A DNA stretch of 64,000 bases from Pseudoxanthomonas sp. J31 (GTDB taxonomy: Bacteria; Pseudomonadota; Gammaproteobacteria; Xanthomonadales; Xanthomonadaceae), in assembly GCF_000510725.1 (NCBI RefSeq), contig NZ_AZNZ01000001.1, forward strand, positions 664,297 through 728,296, read 5' to 3'. The notes under the pieces are model-generated. The model was not told where the DNA came from. It saw only the letters and a program-made list of their open reading frames with translations, and ran no database searches. Shown here piece after piece: positions 27,491 to 36,846 of this stretch (positions are counted from its first letter, which is position 1; each line of letters starts with the position of its first letter). The position numbers and the translations under genes were made by a program.

Positions 27491-28471
27491 ATGTCCCACA
27501 CTTCCGACGCCCCCCGCCAGGCCATCGTCCCCGACGAGGCCGCCGGCCGCCGTTTCGACGCCGTGCTGGCCGAACTGTTCCCCGAATACTCCCGCTCCCG
27601 CCTGGCCGCCTGGATCAAGTCCGGCGATGCCCTGCTGGACGGCCAGGCCGCGCGCCCGCGCGACCCGGTCAAGGGCGGCGAGACCGTGACCCTGGCCGCG
27701 GTGGCCGAGGTCCAGACCGAGGCGGTGGCCGAGGACATCCCGCTGGACATCCTGTACGAGGACGAGCACCTGTTCGTGCTCGACAAGCCCGCCGGACGGG
27801 TGGTCCATCCCGGCGCCGGCAACCCGGCCGGCACCCTGGTCAACGCCCTGCTGCACCGCGATCCGGGCCTGGCCGCGCTGCCGCGGGCCGGCATCGTCCA
27901 CCGCCTGGACAAGGACACCAGCGGGGTGATGGTGGTGGCCCGCACCCTGCCGGCGCACACCGGACTGGTGGCGAAGCTGGCCGCGCGCGAGGTGCACCGG
28001 CAGTACCTGGCGGTGGTGGTCGGCGCCCTGGTGTCGGGCGGCACCGCCGACGCGCCGATCGACCGCCATCCGCGCGACCGCCTGCGCATGGCCGTGCGCG
28101 AGGACGGACGCGAGGCGGTCACCCACTACCGGCTGCGCGAGCGCTTCCGCGCCCATACCGCGCTGGAATGCCGCCTGGAAACCGGCCGCACCCACCAGAT
28201 CCGCGTGCACATGCAGCACCTGCGCCACCCGATCGTCGGCGATCCGCTGTACGGCGGCCCGCTGAAGCTGCCGCGCGGCGCCAGCGACGAACTGGTCGGG
28301 CGCCTGCGCGGGTTCGGCCGCCAGGCCCTGCATGCCGAGGTGCTGGAGTTCGAACACCCGGTCAGCGGCGAACCGGTGCGGGTGGCGGCGCCGCTGCCGG
28401 CGGACATGCTCGACCTGCTGCGGGTGCTGCGCGAGGACACCCGCCGCTGGGAGGAGAACCAGCGGCGATGA
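27491..28471 (+). CDS. rluD: 23S rRNA pseudouridine(1911/1915/1917) synthase RluD
   Basis: 326 residues. An N-terminal S4 RNA-binding domain ([33 protein letters not shown]) is followed by the RluA-type catalytic domain, with the catalytic Asp at 140 in [14 protein letters not shown], in line with E. coli Rlu[28 protein letters not shown] is also complete. It makes three pseudouridines in helix 69 of 23S rRNA. I start at the ATG giving MSHTSDAP; an upstream in-frame GTG at 27437 is less likely. bamD-rluD-pgeF-clpB is a known neighbourhood; here clpB is 14 kb away. The stop overlaps pgeF by 4 bp (ATGA). Confidence 0.95.
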   Translation: MSHTSDAPRQAIVPDEAAGRRFDAVLAELFPEYSRSRLAAWIKSGDALLDGQAARPRDPVKGGETVTLAAVAEVQTEAVAEDIPLDILYEDEHLFVLDKPAGRVVHPGAGNPAGTLVNALLHRDPGLAALPRAGIVHRLDKDTSGVMVVARTLPAHTGLVAKLAAREVHRQYLAVVVGALVSGGTADAPIDRHPRDRLRMAVREDGREAVTHYRLRERFRAHTALECRLETGRTHQIRVHMQHLRHPIVGDPLYGGPLKLPRGASDELVGRLRGFGRQALHAEVLEFEHPVSGEPVRVAAPLPADMLDLLRVLREDTRRWEENQRR

Positions 28472-29271
28472 CGGCGGGCGGCGACGGCCACGGCGGCGCG
28501 CGCGATCCGGCCATCCTGGAAGCGGACTGGCCGGCGCCGCCGGGCGTGCATGCCTTCACCACCCTGCGCCATGGCGCGGGCGGCTCGGCCGCGCCGTTCG
28601 CCAGCTTCGACCTGGGCGCGCGCAACGGCGACGACCCGGCCGTGGTCGCGGCCAACCGCGCCGAACTGCGCCGCCGCCGTGGCCTGCCCTCGGCGCCGCA
28701 CTGGCTGCGCCAGGTGCACGGCACCGCCGTGCTGCGCTTCGACCGGCCGCTCCAGGCGCCGCTTCCCACCGAGGCCGAGCCGGAGGCCGACGCGGCCACC
28801 ACGGCGGTCCCCGGCGTGGTGCTGGCGGTGCTGACCGCCGACTGCCTGCCGGTGGTGCTGGCCGCCGCCGACGGCAGCGAGGTCGCGGTGGCCCATGCCG
28901 GCTGGCGCGGGCTGGCCGCCGGGGTGCTGGAGGTGACCGTCGCCGCCATGCATGCCGCCCCGGGACGGCTGCTGGCCTGGCTCGGCCCGGCGGCCGGGCC
29001 GCAGGCCTACGAGATCGGGGCCGAGGTGTTCGACGCCTTCGTCGGCGCCGATCCGCAGGCCGCGGAGGCGTTCGTCCCCGCCCGGCCCGGCCACTGGAAG
29101 GTCGACCTCTACGCCCTGGCCCGGCGCCGCCTGGGCGCCGCCGGGCTGGCACCGGGCGCGATCCACGGCGGCGGGCTGTGTACGATCAGCGACCCGGAAC
29201 GGTTCTATTCGCACCGGCGCGAGCAGCGCACCGGGCGCATGGCCACGCTCGCCTACATCGCCCCGCGCTGA
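28468..29271 (+). CDS. pgeF: Peptidoglycan editing factor PgeF (laccase-domain family)
   Basis: 267 residues, formerly YfiH. Metal-ligand-like motifs are present: QVHGTAVL near 86-93, [11 protein letters not shown] near 122-132 and [13 protein letters not shown] near 140-152. In E. coli PgeF removes wrongly added L-Ser from UDP-MurNAc tripeptide precursors; other members have purine nucleoside hydrolase/phosphorylase activity. It starts inside the rluD stop (ATGA), so it is translationally coupled. [23 protein letters not shown] is the usual C terminus. Confidence 0.94.
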   Translation: MTAGGDGHGGARDPAILEADWPAPPGVHAFTTLRHGAGGSAAPFASFDLGARNGDDPAVVAANRAELRRRRGLPSAPHWLRQVHGTAVLRFDRPLQAPLPTEAEPEADAATTAVPGVVLAVLTADCLPVVLAAADGSEVAVAHAGWRGLAAGVLEVTVAAMHAAPGRLLAWLGPAAGPQAYEIGAEVFDAFVGADPQAAEAFVPARPGHWKVDLYALARRRLGAAGLAPGAIHGGGLCTISDPERFYSHRREQRTGRMATLAYIAPR

Positions 29272-29328
29272 GTCGCGCCCGGGCGCCTCCGCAACCACCT
29301 GCGCTTCCTCGCGGCCCGCGTCCGCGCC

Positions 29329-29355
29329 GCCGCCCCGCGCGCCGGCCGGGGCGGC
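29329..29355. terminator. Possible bidirectional terminator between pgeF and the DUF481 gene
   Basis: GCCGCCCCG (29329-29337) and CGGGGCGGC (29347-29355) form a 9-bp perfect stem with a 9-nt loop in the 97-bp convergent gap. No T-run on either strand. Confidence 0.4.
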
Positions 29356-29368
29356 AGTGCGGGCCAGC

Positions 29369-30133
29369 TCAGCGGAAGTTGTAGACCAGATTGACCGTGG
29401 TCAGGGTGTCGGTGCGGCGGGTGGCCGGGTCCTCGACCTCGGTGTTGTGCCGCGCCTGCAAGCCGGCCTTGAGCGCGAAGCGCTCGTTCATCGCCACCGA
29501 CACGCCGAAGTCGTTCTGGGCGAAGGTGTTGTCCTTGCCGGACTCGACCAGCAGGGTGTTGAACAGCTCGGTGTTGGCGGTGAGCTGGTGGCGCAGGTCG
29601 AGCAGGCCGCGGCCGATCAGGCTGCTTTGCACCTCGCCGTCCAGCGCGGTGCGGGCGCGGCGGTAGCCGGGGCCGATTTCGCCGGTGAGCTTGGTGCGCT
29701 CGCTGTCGATGAAGCGGCTGCCGAAGCCGATGGCCAGGGTGCCCTGGTAGTCGTAGGAGGAGAAGTCGTCGCGCTCGTAGCGGCCGTTGGCCGAGACATG
29801 GTGGCGCGGGCTGAAGCGGTAGGCACTGGAGCCGGAGACGTCGTAGCGGTTGGCGCTGGTCTCGTAGTGGCGTTCCTCGACGCCGTCGCCGTCCACGTCG
29901 TTCTCGACCTCGGCGCGCGAGCGCAGCGCCGACAGGGCGAAGCCGTTCTTCCAGCGCTCCTCCTCGCGCGAGAAGCGCAGGCGCGTGTTGAGGCTCTCGG
30001 AGCGGGAATTGCCGCGGGCCATGGCCAGGCCGAGCTCGCCGGTGCCGGTCCAGCCTTCCGGTTGGGCCGGTTGCTGGGCGGAAGCCGCCAGCGGCAGCAG
30101 GGAAACGAACAGCAGGGTGGGGACGCGACGCAT
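29369..30133 (-). CDS. DUF481 family outer-membrane beta-barrel protein (YdiY-like)
   Basis: 254 residues with a clear Sec signal peptide (MRRVPTLLFVSLLPLAASAQ, cleavage after about residue 19). The mature part is alternating amphipathic strands: WTGTGELGLAMARGNSRSESLNTRLRFSR is the typical opening of DUF481 (salt-induced outer-membrane proteins like E. coli YdiY), and the protein ends in aromatic NLVYNFR as an outer-membrane barrel should. GGAGG lies 8 bases before the ATG. Function unknown. It is downstream of the trehalose genes, another osmotic-stress link, but a hairpin separates them. Confidence 0.85.
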   Translation of the reverse strand: MRRVPTLLFVSLLPLAASAQQPAQPEGWTGTGELGLAMARGNSRSESLNTRLRFSREEERWKNGFALSALRSRAEVENDVDGDGVEERHYETSANRYDVSGSSAYRFSPRHHVSANGRYERDDFSSYDYQGTLAIGFGSRFIDSERTKLTGEIGPGYRRARTALDGEVQSSLIGRGLLDLRHQLTANTELFNTLLVESGKDNTFAQNDFGVSVAMNERFALKAGLQARHNTEVEDPATRRTDTLTTVNLVYNFR

Positions 30134-30151
30134 GGGGGAGGACCTCCTGGG

Positions 30152-30184
30152 GAGCGGAAAGACGCGCGCCGGCATGCCGGCGCG
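30152..30184 (-). terminator. Palindromic hairpin between otsA and the DUF481 gene
   Basis: CGCGCCGGCATGCCGGCGCG at 30165-30184 is a perfect 20-bp palindrome; on the minus strand it is followed by CGTCTTTCC. It lies 38 bp past the otsA stop but only 31 bp ahead of the DUF481 start, so it is either the trehalose operon terminator or part of the DUF481 leader. Confidence 0.6.
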
Positions 30185-30222
30185 AAGGTCCAATGATGCC
30201 GATCGCGGCTGACGCCAGCCTG

Positions 30223-31590
30223 TCAGGTCGACTCCAGCACCGCCAGGTACTCCTTGCGCCAGGCGTGGATGTCGTGCTTGAGCAGGTGCTCCATCATCGC
30301 GTGCCAGCGTTCCTTGCGCCGCGCCAGCGGCATGGTCGCGGCGGTGGCGATGGCGTCGGCGACGCCGTCCAGGTCGTGCGGGTTGACCAGCAGCGCCTCC
30401 TTCAGCTCCTGCGCCGCGCCCGCCAGCAGCGACAGCACCAGCACGCCGGGGTTCTCCGGGTCCTGCGAGGCCACGTATTCCTTGGCCACCAGGTTCATGC
30501 CGTCGCGCAGCGGCGTCACCAGGCCGACCCGCGCGGTGCGGTAGAACCCGGTCAGGGTGGCGTGCGGGAAGTTGCGGTTGACGTAGCGCAGCGGGGTCCA
30601 GTTCGGCGCGGCGTGGGCGCCGTTGATGTGCCCGGCGATCTGCTCCAGCTGGCTGCGCAGGGTGCGGTACTCGCTGACGTCGGCGCGCGACAGCGGCGCG
30701 ATCTGCAGGTAGGTCAGGGTGCCCTTCTGGTCCGGGTGCCGCTGCAGGTAGCGCTCGAAGCCGTGGAAGCGCTCGGGCAGGCCCTTGGAGTAGTCCAGCC
30801 GGTCCACGCCGATCGCCAGCAGGCGGTCCTCCAGGCTGGTGCGCAGGCTGCGTACCGCCGGCTTGGCCGACGCGGCCGCGGCCTGGCGCGCGATCTGCGG
30901 GGTGTCGATGCTGATCGGGAACGCCCCGGTGCGGAAGCGGCGCCCGCCGGGCGCCTCCAGCAGGCCGGGGCCGATGATCTTGCCGCCGCCGTACAGGCGC
31001 ACGTAGGACTGGAAGCGGTCGTTGTCGCGCTGGGTCTGGAAGCCGAGCAGGTCGTAGGAATACAGCGGCGAGAACAGGCGCTGGTGGTCCGGCACCGCCA
31101 TCAGCAGGTCGGCCGAGGGCACCGGCACGTGCAGGTAGAAGCCGATGCGCGCGCCCACCCCGCGCTCGCGCAGCAGCGCCGCCAGCGGGATCAGGTGGTA
31201 GTCGTGCACCCACACCGTGTCGTCGTCGCGCAGCAGCGGCGCCAGGCGGTCGGCGAACATGGCGTTGACCCGGCGGTAGCCCTCGCGGGTGGCGCGGTCG
31301 TAGTCCACCAGGTCCAGGCGGAAGTGCAGCAACGGCCACAGCGTGCGGTTGGCGAAGCCGTTGTAGTAGGCGTCCAGGTCGGGGCGGTTGAGGTCCATGG
31401 TCACGTAGCGGATGCCGTCGGCCTCCTGCTCGTGGACCTCGCCGCTGTTGCCGCGCACGGTCTTGCCGCTCCAGCCGAACCACACGCCGCCGCGCTCGGA
31501 CAGCGCCGCCTGCAGGGCCACGGCCAGGCCGCCGGCGCGGTTCTCGCCGGGGACGGCGACGCGGTTGGAAACAACGACCAGACGGCTCAT
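30223..31590 (-). CDS. otsA: Trehalose-6-phosphate synthase
   Basis: 455 residues, GT20 family. It joins UDP-glucose (or another NDP-glucose) and glucose-6-phosphate into trehalose-6-phosphate. Motifs: [19 protein letters not shown] at 8-26, GWSGKT near 39-44, [12 protein letters not shown] near 126-137, [10 protein letters not shown] near 155, [20 protein letters not shown] near 263 and [15 protein letters not shown] near 360. All substrate-binding residues appear intact. Its ATG overlaps the stop of the GH15 gene by 4 bp, so translation is coupled. It is the last gene of otsB-GH15-otsA. Confidence 0.96.
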   Translation of the reverse strand: MSRLVVVSNRVAVPGENRAGGLAVALQAALSERGGVWFGWSGKTVRGNSGEVHEQEADGIRYVTMDLNRPDLDAYYNGFANRTLWPLLHFRLDLVDYDRATREGYRRVNAMFADRLAPLLRDDDTVWVHDYHLIPLAALLRERGVGARIGFYLHVPVPSADLLMAVPDHQRLFSPLYSYDLLGFQTQRDNDRFQSYVRLYGGGKIIGPGLLEAPGGRRFRTGAFPISIDTPQIARQAAAASAKPAVRSLRTSLEDRLLAIGVDRLDYSKGLPERFHGFERYLQRHPDQKGTLTYLQIAPLSRADVSEYRTLRSQLEQIAGHINGAHAAPNWTPLRYVNRNFPHATLTGFYRTARVGLVTPLRDGMNLVAKEYVASQDPENPGVLVLSLLAGAAQELKEALLVNPHDLDGVADAIATAATMPLARRKERWHAMMEHLLKHDIHAWRKEYLAVLEST

Positions 31591-33380
31591 GAGGCCTCCT
31601 GCCAGGAACGCGAAAGCCGCATCGCGGCGATGATCAGGCCCACGTGCGAGTAGGTCTGCGGGAAGTTGCCCCAGCCCTCGCCGCTGTCGAAGGCCATGTC
31701 CTCCGAGAGCAGGCCCAGGTGGTTGCGGCGCGCCAGCACGCGCTCGAACAGCTCGCGCGCCTCGTCCATGCGCCCGGTCGCGGCCAGCGCGTCGATGTAC
31801 CAGAAGGTGCAGATGGTGAAGCTGGTTTCCGGCGCGCCGAAGTCGTCCGGCGCCACGTAGCGGAACACGCCGTCGCCGTGGCGCAGCTCGCGGCCGATGG
31901 CCTCGACCGTGGCCACGTAGCGCGGGTCGTCGGCCTCGACGAAGCCGATGTCGGCCAGCAGCAGCAGCGAGGCGTCCAGGTAGTCGCTCTGGAACGAGGC
32001 GCTGAAGTGGTTGGCCTCCGCGCGCCAGGCGCGCTCCAGGGTGGTCTTGCGGATGGTGTTGGCGCGCAGCCGCCAGTAGTCCACCCGTTCCTGCAGGCCC
32101 AGCTGCGCCGCGATCTTGGCCAGGCGGTCGCAGGCGGCCCAGCACATGGCGGCGGTGTAGGTGTGCACCTCGGCGCGGCCGCGGAACTCCCACAGTCCGG
32201 CGTCGGGCACGTCGTACAGGGCGAACGCGCGCTCGCCCAGCGGCTCCAGGCGGGCGAAGGTGTGCGCGTCGCCGGGGTCGGCCAGGCGCTGGTCGAAGAA
32301 CAGCTGGGTCGAGGCCAGGACCACGCTGCCGTACACGTCGTGCTGCTTCTGGATCCAGGCCAGGTTGCCGCGCCGCACCGGGCCCATGCCGCGGTAGCCG
32401 GCCAGCGAGGGCACCTCGACCTCGTCCAGGCGGTCCTCGAAGCCGATCCCGTACAGCGGCTGCAGGCTGCCGTCGTGGCTGGCGATGTTGAAGATGTAGC
32501 GCAGGAACTCCTCCATGCTGCGGGTCGCGCCCAGGCGGTTGAGCGCGCGCACGACGAAGGCCGCGTCGCGCAGCCAGCAGTAGCGGTAGTCCCAGTTGCG
32601 GGTCGTCCTGGGGGCCTCCGGGATCGAGGTGGTCATGGCCGCGATGATCGCGCCGCTGTCCTCGTACTGGCACAGCTTGAGGGTGATCGCGCTGCGGATC
32701 ACCGCATCCTGCCACTCCAGCGGGATCGACAGGTAGCGCACCCACTCGCGCCAGTACTCGCGGGTGCGGGTGATCGCCTCCTCGACGTAGCCGGTGAGCG
32801 AGCGCCCCATCGGCTCGTCCGGGCCCAGCACCAGGTGCATGCGGTGGGTCAGCACGAACGGCAGCGAGTCGCGCACGAAGCGCACCGGCACGTCGGTGGT
32901 CAGGCGCAGGGTGAAGTGAGGCAGCAGCCAGCGGATGTGGTTGCTGCCCCAGGTCGACTCGGGCACGCGCGCGCCCCAGTCGGCCAGCGGCCGCACCCGC
33001 ACCCGGATGCGCGGGTTGCCGGACAGCGGGGTGATCCGGCGGATGATCGACACCGGCCGGTAGAAGCGCCCGTTCTGGCGCCAGCGCGGGGCGAAGTCGA
33101 CGATCTCCAGCGAGCCGCCGTTGCGATCGTGCAGCACGGTGCGCAGGATCGCGGTATTGGGCTCGTAGCGCTGCTCGGAGCGCTCGAAGTCCTCCAGCTC
33201 GATGGAGAAGTCGCCGCCTTCCTGCCCGCGTGGCGACAGCAGCGCGCAGAAGGCCGGGTCGCCGTCGAACGAGGGCAGGCAGCTCCACACCACCCGTCCG
33301 CGCTTGTCCACCAGCGCGCCGAAGCTGCTGTTGCCGATCACGCCAAGCTCGAGGTTGGCGTCGTGTACGTTGATGTCCAT
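31587..33380 (-). CDS. Glycoside hydrolase family 15 protein (glucoamylase/trehalase-like)
   Basis: 597 residues. The start MDINVHDANLELGVIGNSSFGALVDKRGRVVW and SCLPSFDGDPAFCALLS match the N-terminal beta-sandwich of bacterial GH15; an (alpha/alpha)6 barrel follows. NWDYRYCWLRDAAFVVRALNRLG is the sugar-binding helix. Likely catalytic carboxylates are Glu in LWEFRGRAEVHTYTAAMCW and Glu568 in GEGWGNFPQTYSHVGL. No signal peptide, so it acts in the cytoplasm. Lying between otsB and otsA and coupled to otsA, it probably cleaves trehalose or an alpha-glucan tied to trehalose turnover. Mycobacterial GH15 members are trehalases; glucoamylase or glucodextranase activity is also possible. Confidence 0.88.
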   Translation of the reverse strand: MDINVHDANLELGVIGNSSFGALVDKRGRVVWSCLPSFDGDPAFCALLSPRGQEGGDFSIELEDFERSEQRYEPNTAILRTVLHDRNGGSLEIVDFAPRWRQNGRFYRPVSIIRRITPLSGNPRIRVRVRPLADWGARVPESTWGSNHIRWLLPHFTLRLTTDVPVRFVRDSLPFVLTHRMHLVLGPDEPMGRSLTGYVEEAITRTREYWREWVRYLSIPLEWQDAVIRSAITLKLCQYEDSGAIIAAMTTSIPEAPRTTRNWDYRYCWLRDAAFVVRALNRLGATRSMEEFLRYIFNIASHDGSLQPLYGIGFEDRLDEVEVPSLAGYRGMGPVRRGNLAWIQKQHDVYGSVVLASTQLFFDQRLADPGDAHTFARLEPLGERAFALYDVPDAGLWEFRGRAEVHTYTAAMCWAACDRLAKIAAQLGLQERVDYWRLRANTIRKTTLERAWRAEANHFSASFQSDYLDASLLLLADIGFVEADDPRYVATVEAIGRELRHGDGVFRYVAPDDFGAPETSFTICTFWYIDALAATGRMDEARELFERVLARRNHLGLLSEDMAFDSGEGWGNFPQTYSHVGLIIAAMRLSRSWQEAS

Positions 33381-33410
33381 TGCCTGTCCCGTGATTCGGC
33401 GGTACCGGGG

Positions 33411-34184
33411 CTACCGCGGGCCGACCTCCCCTTTTGCCGCATTGGCGATGAGCCAGGCGTGCACGTCGGCGGTGCGGGCCAGGGCGTGGGTCGCCGCGCT
33501 CGGTTCCCGCTGGCCGACCAGCACGCTCCAGCCGCCGGCGCGGTTGGCCGCGGCGAAGCCGTATTCGTCGGTGAGGTCGTCGCCGACGAACACCGGCACC
33601 CGCCCGCGGAACGCGGGCTGGGCCATCATCCGTTCCAGCGCCCGGCCCTTGTCGCTGCCGCAGGGCACGAACTCGACCACGTGGTCGCCCGGCTGCAGGC
33701 GGTAGCCGGGCAGGCGGGCGAGGTGCTCGCGCGCGAACGCGGCGACCTCCGGGCCGAAATGCGGCGCGGCGCGCCAGTGCAGGGCCAGGCTCACGCCCTT
33801 GTCCTCCACCAGCACGCCCGGGCGCGAGGCGGCCATCGCCAGCGCCTGGCGGTGCAGTTCGTGCAGCAGGGCGGAGGTGTCCTCGGGAATGTCCGGATCG
33901 GCGCCGGCGGCATGCCGGAACTGGTGCCCGTGCAGGCCGGCGGCCGGCAGCCGCAGCGGCGCGAACAGCGCGTCCAGCTGCGCCAGCGGACGCCCGCTGA
34001 CCAGCGCGACCGCGCCGTGCAGGCGCCGGCTCAGGCGGCCGATGGCCTCGCGTACCTCGGGCAGCACGTGCACCGCGGCGGGGTCCGCGGTGAACTCCAC
34101 CAGGGTGCCGTCGACGTCGAGGAAGAGCGCGCAGTCGTCGCCTAGCGCGGGTGGTGATGGACGGGATGGCGTCTCGTCGACCAT
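33411..34184 (-). CDS. otsB: Trehalose-6-phosphate phosphatase
   Basis: 257 residues, HAD superfamily. It dephosphorylates trehalose-6-phosphate to trehalose. The nucleophile motif FLDVDGTLVEF puts Asp at 23 and 25; SGRPLAQLDALF is motif II; the KGRALERMM region and GDDLTDEYGFAAANRAGG are motifs III/IV. The ATG at 34184 gives MVDETPSRPS, slightly longer than needed but with no better choice. It is the first gene of the trehalose operon, and GH15 follows after 30 bp. Confidence 0.95.
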   Translation of the reverse strand: MVDETPSRPSPPALGDDCALFLDVDGTLVEFTADPAAVHVLPEVREAIGRLSRRLHGAVALVSGRPLAQLDALFAPLRLPAAGLHGHQFRHAAGADPDIPEDTSALLHELHRQALAMAASRPGVLVEDKGVSLALHWRAAPHFGPEVAAFAREHLARLPGYRLQPGDHVVEFVPCGSDKGRALERMMAQPAFRGRVPVFVGDDLTDEYGFAAANRAGGWSVLVGQREPSAATHALARTADVHAWLIANAAKGEVGPR

Positions 34185-34252
34185 GCACCCATTGTGCACG
34201 AACTGCCCGTGAGGGGCAGGTCGGCAGCGCCGCGGCCGCGCGCCGCGACGCC

Positions 34253-36679
34253 TCAGAACGCGTAGCGCACGCGGCCGTACAGGTAGCGGCCGTTGCTGCC
34301 GAGCGGCGAGAGCACGTCGTAGGGCAGGTTGCCGAAGTAGTGGATGTCCTCGTTGGAGCGGTCCGGGTAGGCGTCGGTGAGGTTGCTGCCGCCGAGGGCC
34401 AGGCTCCAGCCCGGGGCGGGCGCGTACTCGACCTCGGCGTCCAGCTGCCATTCGGCGCCGTAGCGCTGCTCCGGCTGGAAGCCGCCGCCGAAGTCGAACA
34501 CCCGCCTGGCGCTGCCGTGGCGCTGCACGCGCGCCAGCAGGTTCCAGCGGTGGCCGGCCCAGCTGGCGCTGAGGAGCGCGCGGGTGCGCGGCGCCGCGTC
34601 GGTGAGGGTGTTGCGTTCCTCCACCCCGAACAGCACGTAGGACGGATCCAGCGCCGACAGCTGCGGCGGGGTGGCGACGATGTGCTCCAGTTCGGTCTTC
34701 GCGTAGCTCCAGGCGCCGGTCAGCAGCAGGCGGCCACCGGCCAGGTGGTCGCGCCAGTTGGCCACCAGCTCGGCGCCGAGGGTGCGGGTGTCGGCGGCGT
34801 TGACGAAGAACTGCGCGCTCTCCAGGGCGGGGACGTCGAAGTTGGCGGCGACGAAGGCGGCCAGCGCGTCGCCGGTGATGGCCTCGGACAGGGCGATGCG
34901 ATCGTCGATCTCGATCTGGAACAGGTCCAGCGACAGGTCGAGGCGTTCGCCGATGCGCGCGGCCAGGCCCAGGCCGAGGTTGCGCGACTGCTCCGGGTCG
35001 AGGTCGCGCGCGCCAAGGGCGCGGGCGATCGGGTTGGCCACCGCCAGCAGCCGGCCCTGCACCAGCTGCCCGGCGGCGTTGTAGCCGGTGCTGGTGGACT
35101 CGAAGCCGACCTGCGCCAGCGACGGCGCGCGGAAGTTGCTGGACAGCGTGCCGCGCAGTGCCAGCCGCGGGGTGAACGCGTGGCGCGCGGCGAGCTTGCC
35201 GGTGAACTGGCCGCCGAAGTCCTGGTAGTGCTCGTAGCGCGCGCTGAGGTCGGTGCTGAACGCCTCGCCGAAGGACGAGGACACGGTGGCGTAGGCGCTG
35301 GCCACCTCGCGGCGGAGGTTGGCCTGGTCCTGCGGGGTGAGGCCGCCACCGGCCTGGGCGCCGGCCGGGCGGTCGCGGTATGGGCCGGCGGCGTAGCTGG
35401 CCGGGTCGCCGGCGCCGGTCTGGTAACGCTCGGCGCGGAACTCGGCACCCAGGGCCAGCACGTGGTCCGCACCGGCGCCGGCGAAGCCGCGGCTGAAGTC
35501 CAGGTTGGCCAGGGTCTGGGCGAAGCGGTAGTCGGCCACGCGGAAGCGGGTGGGGCTGTCCGGACCCAGCGAGGCGTTGAGCGATTCGCGCAGCCGGTAG
35601 GTGAACTCGTTGGCACCATGGTCGAGGCTGGCGTCGTAGTCCCAGGCGCCGAGGCGGCCGCGCACGCCGGCCACCAGGCCGACGTCGAGGTTCTCGCCGA
35701 CCGAAACCGGGCGGTAGCCGTGTGGATACACCTGCGGCCAGTTGGCCTCGCCTTCCGGGTAACGGTAGTAGTTGGCGCCCTCGGTATCGCGCTGGTGCCA
35801 GGTGCCGAAGCCGTACAGCGCGGCGTCGCCGGGCAGCGGCAGTTCGGCGTTGAACCAGCCGTCCAGCTGCCTGGAGTCGCCGTCGCCGAGGTGGTAGTTG
35901 CGGCGGCCTTGCACGGCGAGGTTGGCCGGGGTCTGGTCCCAGGGCGGAACCTGGTCGAAGCCGGCGCGGTTGGTGGCATTGCGCTGCTGGTAGCCGGCGC
36001 CCAGGCGCAGGAAGCCGCCGTCGCCCAGGGCGATGCCGGCCTGGCCATGGGCATGGCCAGTCTGGCCGTCGCTCAGGCGGCGCCCGATCGGCTCCAGCCG
36101 GGTGTGGTGCAAGCCATAGCCGGCCTCCAGGGCGCCGCCTTCGGCGCCGCCGGCGAGGATGATGTTGACCACTCCGGCCACCGCGTCCGATCCGTACTGG
36201 GCGCCGGCGCCATCGCGCAGCACCTCGATCCGCGCCACCGCGCCGACCGGGATGGCGTTGAAATCGACCGGCGTGGTGCCGCGGCCGATCTTGGAGTCGG
36301 TGGACACCACGGCGCTGGTGTGGCGGCGGCGCCCGTTGACCAGGACCAGCACCTGGTCCGGCGAGAGCCCGCGCAGCTGCGCCGCGCGCACGTGGTCGGC
36401 GCCGCCGGAGTTGGACTGGCGCGGGAAGTTGAACGAGGGCAGCAATGCCTGCAGCGCGCTGCCCAGTTCGCCGGACGGGCCCGTGGCGCGGCGCAGGTCC
36501 TCGGCGGTGAGCACGTCCACCGGCGAGGTGGACTCCAGCACGGTGCGGTCGCTGGCGCGGGTGCCGGTGACGATGACCTGGTCCAGGGTGGTGGCGGCGA
36601 CGGGCGCCTGCGCGGCGGCGGTCGCGGGCAGGGCGAGGGTCAGGACGAGGGCGAGGCGGGTGCGGGAATGGGCGGACAT
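34253..36679 (-). CDS. TonB-dependent receptor (Oar/SusC-unlike, [19 protein letters not shown] group)
   Basis: 808 residues with a signal peptide (LALVLTLALPATAAAQA), a TonB-box-like LDQVIVTGTR, a plug domain ([22 protein letters not shown] and IEVLRDGAGAQYGSDAVAGVVNI, near 115-190) and a 22-strand barrel ending in YLYGRVRYAF. The outer-membrane C-terminal aromatic residue is present. Ligand unknown. It is clearly paralogous to the receptor at 49.5-51.9 kb: plug motifs, barrel phrases and the C-terminal half run parallel. No FecR/sigma or binding-protein gene is adjacent. A 14-bp palindrome sits 28 bp ahead of the ATG. Confidence 0.92.
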   Translation of the reverse strand: MSAHSRTRLALVLTLALPATAAAQAPVAATTLDQVIVTGTRASDRTVLESTSPVDVLTAEDLRRATGPSGELGSALQALLPSFNFPRQSNSGGADHVRAAQLRGLSPDQVLVLVNGRRRHTSAVVSTDSKIGRGTTPVDFNAIPVGAVARIEVLRDGAGAQYGSDAVAGVVNIILAGGAEGGALEAGYGLHHTRLEPIGRRLSDGQTGHAHGQAGIALGDGGFLRLGAGYQQRNATNRAGFDQVPPWDQTPANLAVQGRRNYHLGDGDSRQLDGWFNAELPLPGDAALYGFGTWHQRDTEGANYYRYPEGEANWPQVYPHGYRPVSVGENLDVGLVAGVRGRLGAWDYDASLDHGANEFTYRLRESLNASLGPDSPTRFRVADYRFAQTLANLDFSRGFAGAGADHVLALGAEFRAERYQTGAGDPASYAAGPYRDRPAGAQAGGGLTPQDQANLRREVASAYATVSSSFGEAFSTDLSARYEHYQDFGGQFTGKLAARHAFTPRLALRGTLSSNFRAPSLAQVGFESTSTGYNAAGQLVQGRLLAVANPIARALGARDLDPEQSRNLGLGLAARIGERLDLSLDLFQIEIDDRIALSEAITGDALAAFVAANFDVPALESAQFFVNAADTRTLGAELVANWRDHLAGGRLLLTGAWSYAKTELEHIVATPPQLSALDPSYVLFGVEERNTLTDAAPRTRALLSASWAGHRWNLLARVQRHGSARRVFDFGGGFQPEQRYGAEWQLDAEVEYAPAPGWSLALGGSNLTDAYPDRSNEDIHYFGNLPYDVLSPLGSNGRYLYGRVRYAF

Positions 36680-36706
36680 GCGGCGGCCTGCTCGGGGATC
36701 CTTATA

Positions 36707-36720
36707 TCCATCCGGATGGA
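36707..36720. promoter_or_regulatory. Perfect 14-bp palindrome between the divergent TonB receptor and DUF3574 genes
   Basis: TCCATCCGGATGGA, centred in an AT-richer patch (TTATA on its left). It reads the same on both strands and lies 28 bp upstream of the minus-strand receptor start, where an operator would overlap the promoter or leader. The regulator is unknown. Confidence 0.5.
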
Positions 36721-36846
36721 GCGATAGGATAGGCGCGTCCTTCGCGGCCACGAGGCGTGGGATCGGCATCAGCACATGACGGCGGGTTATTTCCGTCGCA
36801 GGATGGGCTGCCGACACGCTTCGCGCCCTGGTTTCCTGGAGCTGCC

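Noticed and set aside
31587..33380. GH15 gene as a secreted glucoamylase
   Set aside because: No signal peptide, and it lies inside the trehalose operon; a cytoplasmic role is more likely.
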